From NCBI GenBank assembly GCA_030681475.1, contig JAUXWT010000074.1, positions 1 through 32,805 of the forward strand: 32,805 nucleotides of DNA, in the 5' to 3' direction. Every line of letters begins with the position of its first letter. Position 1 is the first letter of the stretch. The DNA comes from Bacteroidales bacterium (GTDB lineage: Bacteria; Bacteroidota; Bacteroidia; Bacteroidales; FEN-979). The translations under genes were made by a program, and so were the position numbers. The notes under the pieces are model-generated. The model did no database searches. It was given only the letters and a program-made list of their open reading frames with translations, and was not told the origin of the DNA. Of this stretch, positions 31,335-32,805 are shown piece by piece.

Positions 31335-32609
31335 TCATCTTGTTTTCCTCTTGCTGAGTAAATCCTCCACAATATCTTCGACTACAACAATGCCTTCCAT
31401 CTCCCTGTTCTTATTGATCACCGGGACTGCGAGCAGGTTGTATTTTGAAACAAGTTCGGCGAGTGAATCCACCTGATCATCATCGAAAACACTAATAGCA
31501 TTCTTGTTCATGATCTCTTTGAGTGGTTTTGAAGGATCTGCCACCACAAGTTCCCCCAGTGAAATTGATGAGAGAAAACGTTCGTTCCTGTCCGTCACAA
31601 TGATGGTATATATGTGTGCCGGTTCAGGCTGCAACCTGCGTAGTTCATCAATGGTTTCTGTTACGGTGAGTTCATCCATGAAGGCATAGAAATCGGTGGT
31701 CATGAGCGATCCAACGAAATTATCAGGATATTCAAGCAATTCCCTGACCTCTTCAGATGACTCTTTTTCCATCTCCTCCAAAAGTTTTTCGGCCTTATCT
31801 TCAGCTAATGCATCAAGCAGGTCGGCAACCTCATCGGCGGGCATTTTTTCAAGCACATCGGCCACTTTTTCAACCGGCAAACTCTCCACAATATGGATCT
31901 GGGCATGCGGCTCCATCTCTTCAAGTACATCAGCGGCCTGCTCTTCATCAAGGGATGCAAAAAAATAGGTACGGGTCGATTTATCCAGATCTTCTATGAT
32001 ATCTGCCAGATCGGAAGGGTGCAACGTTTTCAGCTTTGATGAAGATTTCGCCAATTTGATGTTTGAGTTTGAAAAATCTACAGCTGCAATATCATCCCAA
32101 AGAATGAATTTACCAGGGATATCTGCCTTGAAAGGATCAAGAACGGTCTGGATGGGTTTATCCATGCCAAGCCGCCTGAGCAACCCCTCCATTCCCACAT
32201 CCACGGCAAGGGCATAGGTGCCTGCCGGGATCATCACCATCCTGATATCGTTGGCCCGAACAAGCTTTCGTCCGTTAATATCCACAATTTGCTTATCCAG
32301 AATGTTTTCTGCCAGCCATAAAGAATTTAAAAAGGTCTCGGGAAGAATATCATGAACTTCCAGGCATGTGATCTTCAGTTTGCGCTTGATCTTTATAATC
32401 TCAAATGATGTAAAATCAAGGATCCTTATCTCGTTTTCCTTCTTCACCTTGATAGCCACAACGCGGGGTCGCACAGGTTCTGACTCCATCCCGGGCAAAC
32501 TACTCTGATCAATTAGGAAGTCCTTAATTTTTCCAAGTATGGTTCCATCATCGGAAACGTAGTTTTTACCGATTATCTGACTGATATAGAAGGTAATTTG
32601 AGCTGTCAT
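31335..32609 (-). CDS. PRC-barrel / MgtE_N / CBS domain protein without transport domain
   Basis: A 424-residue cytosolic protein. Residues about 1-190 hold two PRC-barrel-like modules (IGKNYVSDDGTILGKIKDFLIDQ and DKQIVDINGRKLVRANDIRM). Residues about 195-300 are the MgtE N-terminal domain, with repeated acidic helices such as LHPSDLADIIEDLD and MPADEVADLLDALAED. Two CBS domains follow (FVGSLMTTDFYAFMDELTV and LKEIMNKNAISVFDDDQ). The magnesium-channel part of MgtE is absent, so it is more likely a metal or nucleotide sensor for a transporter such as an NRAMP protein encoded outside the window. An unusually strong Shine-Dalgarno, GGAGGAGG (minus strand, 32615-32622), lies 5 bp before the ATG at 32609. 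Confidence 0.88.
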   Translation of the reverse strand: MTAQITFYISQIIGKNYVSDDGTILGKIKDFLIDQSSLPGMESEPVRPRVVAIKVKKENEIRILDFTSFEIIKIKRKLKITCLEVHDILPETFLNSLWLAENILDKQIVDINGRKLVRANDIRMVMIPAGTYALAVDVGMEGLLRRLGMDKPIQTVLDPFKADIPGKFILWDDIAAVDFSNSNIKLAKSSSKLKTLHPSDLADIIEDLDKSTRTYFFASLDEEQAADVLEEMEPHAQIHIVESLPVEKVADVLEKMPADEVADLLDALAEDKAEKLLEEMEKESSEEVRELLEYPDNFVGSLMTTDFYAFMDELTVTETIDELRRLQPEPAHIYTIIVTDRNERFLSSISLGELVVADPSKPLKEIMNKNAISVFDDDQVDSLAELVSKYNLLAVPVINKNREMEGIVVVEDIVEDLLSKRKTR

Positions 32610-32757
32610 GTTCGCCTCCTCCTTTTGTTAATCTCTGCAAAGAAGGGCGGTACACCATGATTAGAATCACAATGGAACCCTACAGGTACAGGGGTGGATT
32701 GATCTGAATGCTTCGCGCAGGTCCGTCGTCCATTTGAATGTTCAAAAAATTGAACTG
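32610..32757 (-). promoter_or_regulatory. Long 5' leader of the CBS gene
   Basis: About 145 nt lie between the -7 element and the ATG. On the minus strand CCCT-GTACCTGT-AGGG forms a hairpin and TGC-GCGAA-GCA a smaller one; a strong Shine-Dalgarno follows. This is long for Bacteroidota and could hold metal-responsive structure, but I could not match it to a known riboswitch class. No gene is seen from 32610 to the right edge. Confidence 0.4.
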
Positions 32758-32765
32758 CAAAGATA
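32758..32765 (-). promoter_or_regulatory. -7 promoter element TATCTTTG
   Basis: Full TAnnTTTG match on the minus strand, the only good one upstream of the CBS gene. Confidence 0.55.
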
Positions 32766-32805
32766 ACAAACTTCCTTATTTTTGCTGAAATTTAAAAAAC
32801 TCATA

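Overview
The window reads as an ordinary chromosomal stretch of a Bacteroidota bacterium, probably an uncultured Bacteroidales-like lineage. Three things support this. Promoter-like TAnnTTTG (-7) elements stand before many genes. Two secreted proteins end in type IX secretion (T9SS) type A sorting domains. The gene families are typical of the phylum (GH92, MbnP, TMTC-like TPR mannosyltransferase, ArsF/ArsG, choice-of-anchor V). No phage, insertion sequence, CRISPR array or rRNA was seen. There is one tRNA (Ser-GGA).

Layout. 1-1.6 kb: end of an unidentified gene, a radical SAM protein and a small protein built of four 25-residue repeats. 1.6-8.3 kb (minus): adenosylcobalamin-dependent ribonucleotide reductase, then a two-gene unit of a giant TolB-like/beta-barrel surface protein and a split-barrel flavin protein. 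8.4-12.1 kb (plus): metallo-beta-lactamase-fold hydrolase, GT9 heptosyltransferase-like protein, TatD and type I asparaginase, then tRNA-Ser with a strong terminator. 12.3-17.4 kb (minus): FNR-like regulator, GH92 alpha-mannosidase, PepSY-like membrane protein plus OB-fold lipoprotein, and pirin. 17.7-19.6 kb (plus): RRM RNA-binding protein with a long leader, MbnP-like lipoprotein and PAP2 phosphatase. 19.5-22.0 kb (minus): a four-gene cysteine-rich operon (thioredoxin-like, ArsF, ArsG, ArsP_1 permease). 22.1-25.4 kb (plus): a CxxCH T9SS protein, a methyltransferase, then OsmC, membrane thioredoxin and DUF302. 25.5-27.9 kb: a molybdenum cluster (MobA, ModE-like regulator, TauE/SafE permease, MobB-like P-loop protein). 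27.9-31.3 kb: T9SS subtilisin and TMTC-like glycosyltransferase. 31.3-32.6 kb (minus): PRC-barrel/MgtE_N/CBS protein.

How they work together. The 19.5-22.0 kb operon and the OsmC/thioredoxin/DUF302 operon look like two thiol-redox modules; the first could carry electrons from a cytosolic CxxC protein through a CcdA-like membrane protein to a periplasmic CxxC protein. The molybdenum cluster holds a 24-bp inverted repeat resembling a ModE operator just before the TauE/SafE gene.

The most unusual signal is not a gene. Many spacers carry short arrays of 7-9 bp units, the sequence differing from spacer to spacer, and these often begin at or within a few bases of a stop codon. One octamer family (GAAATAGY) recurs at three loci and supplies a start codon at one and a stop codon at another. 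A different array forms a 42-bp palindrome of three forward and three inverted heptamers. All functional statements come from reading motifs; no database search was run.
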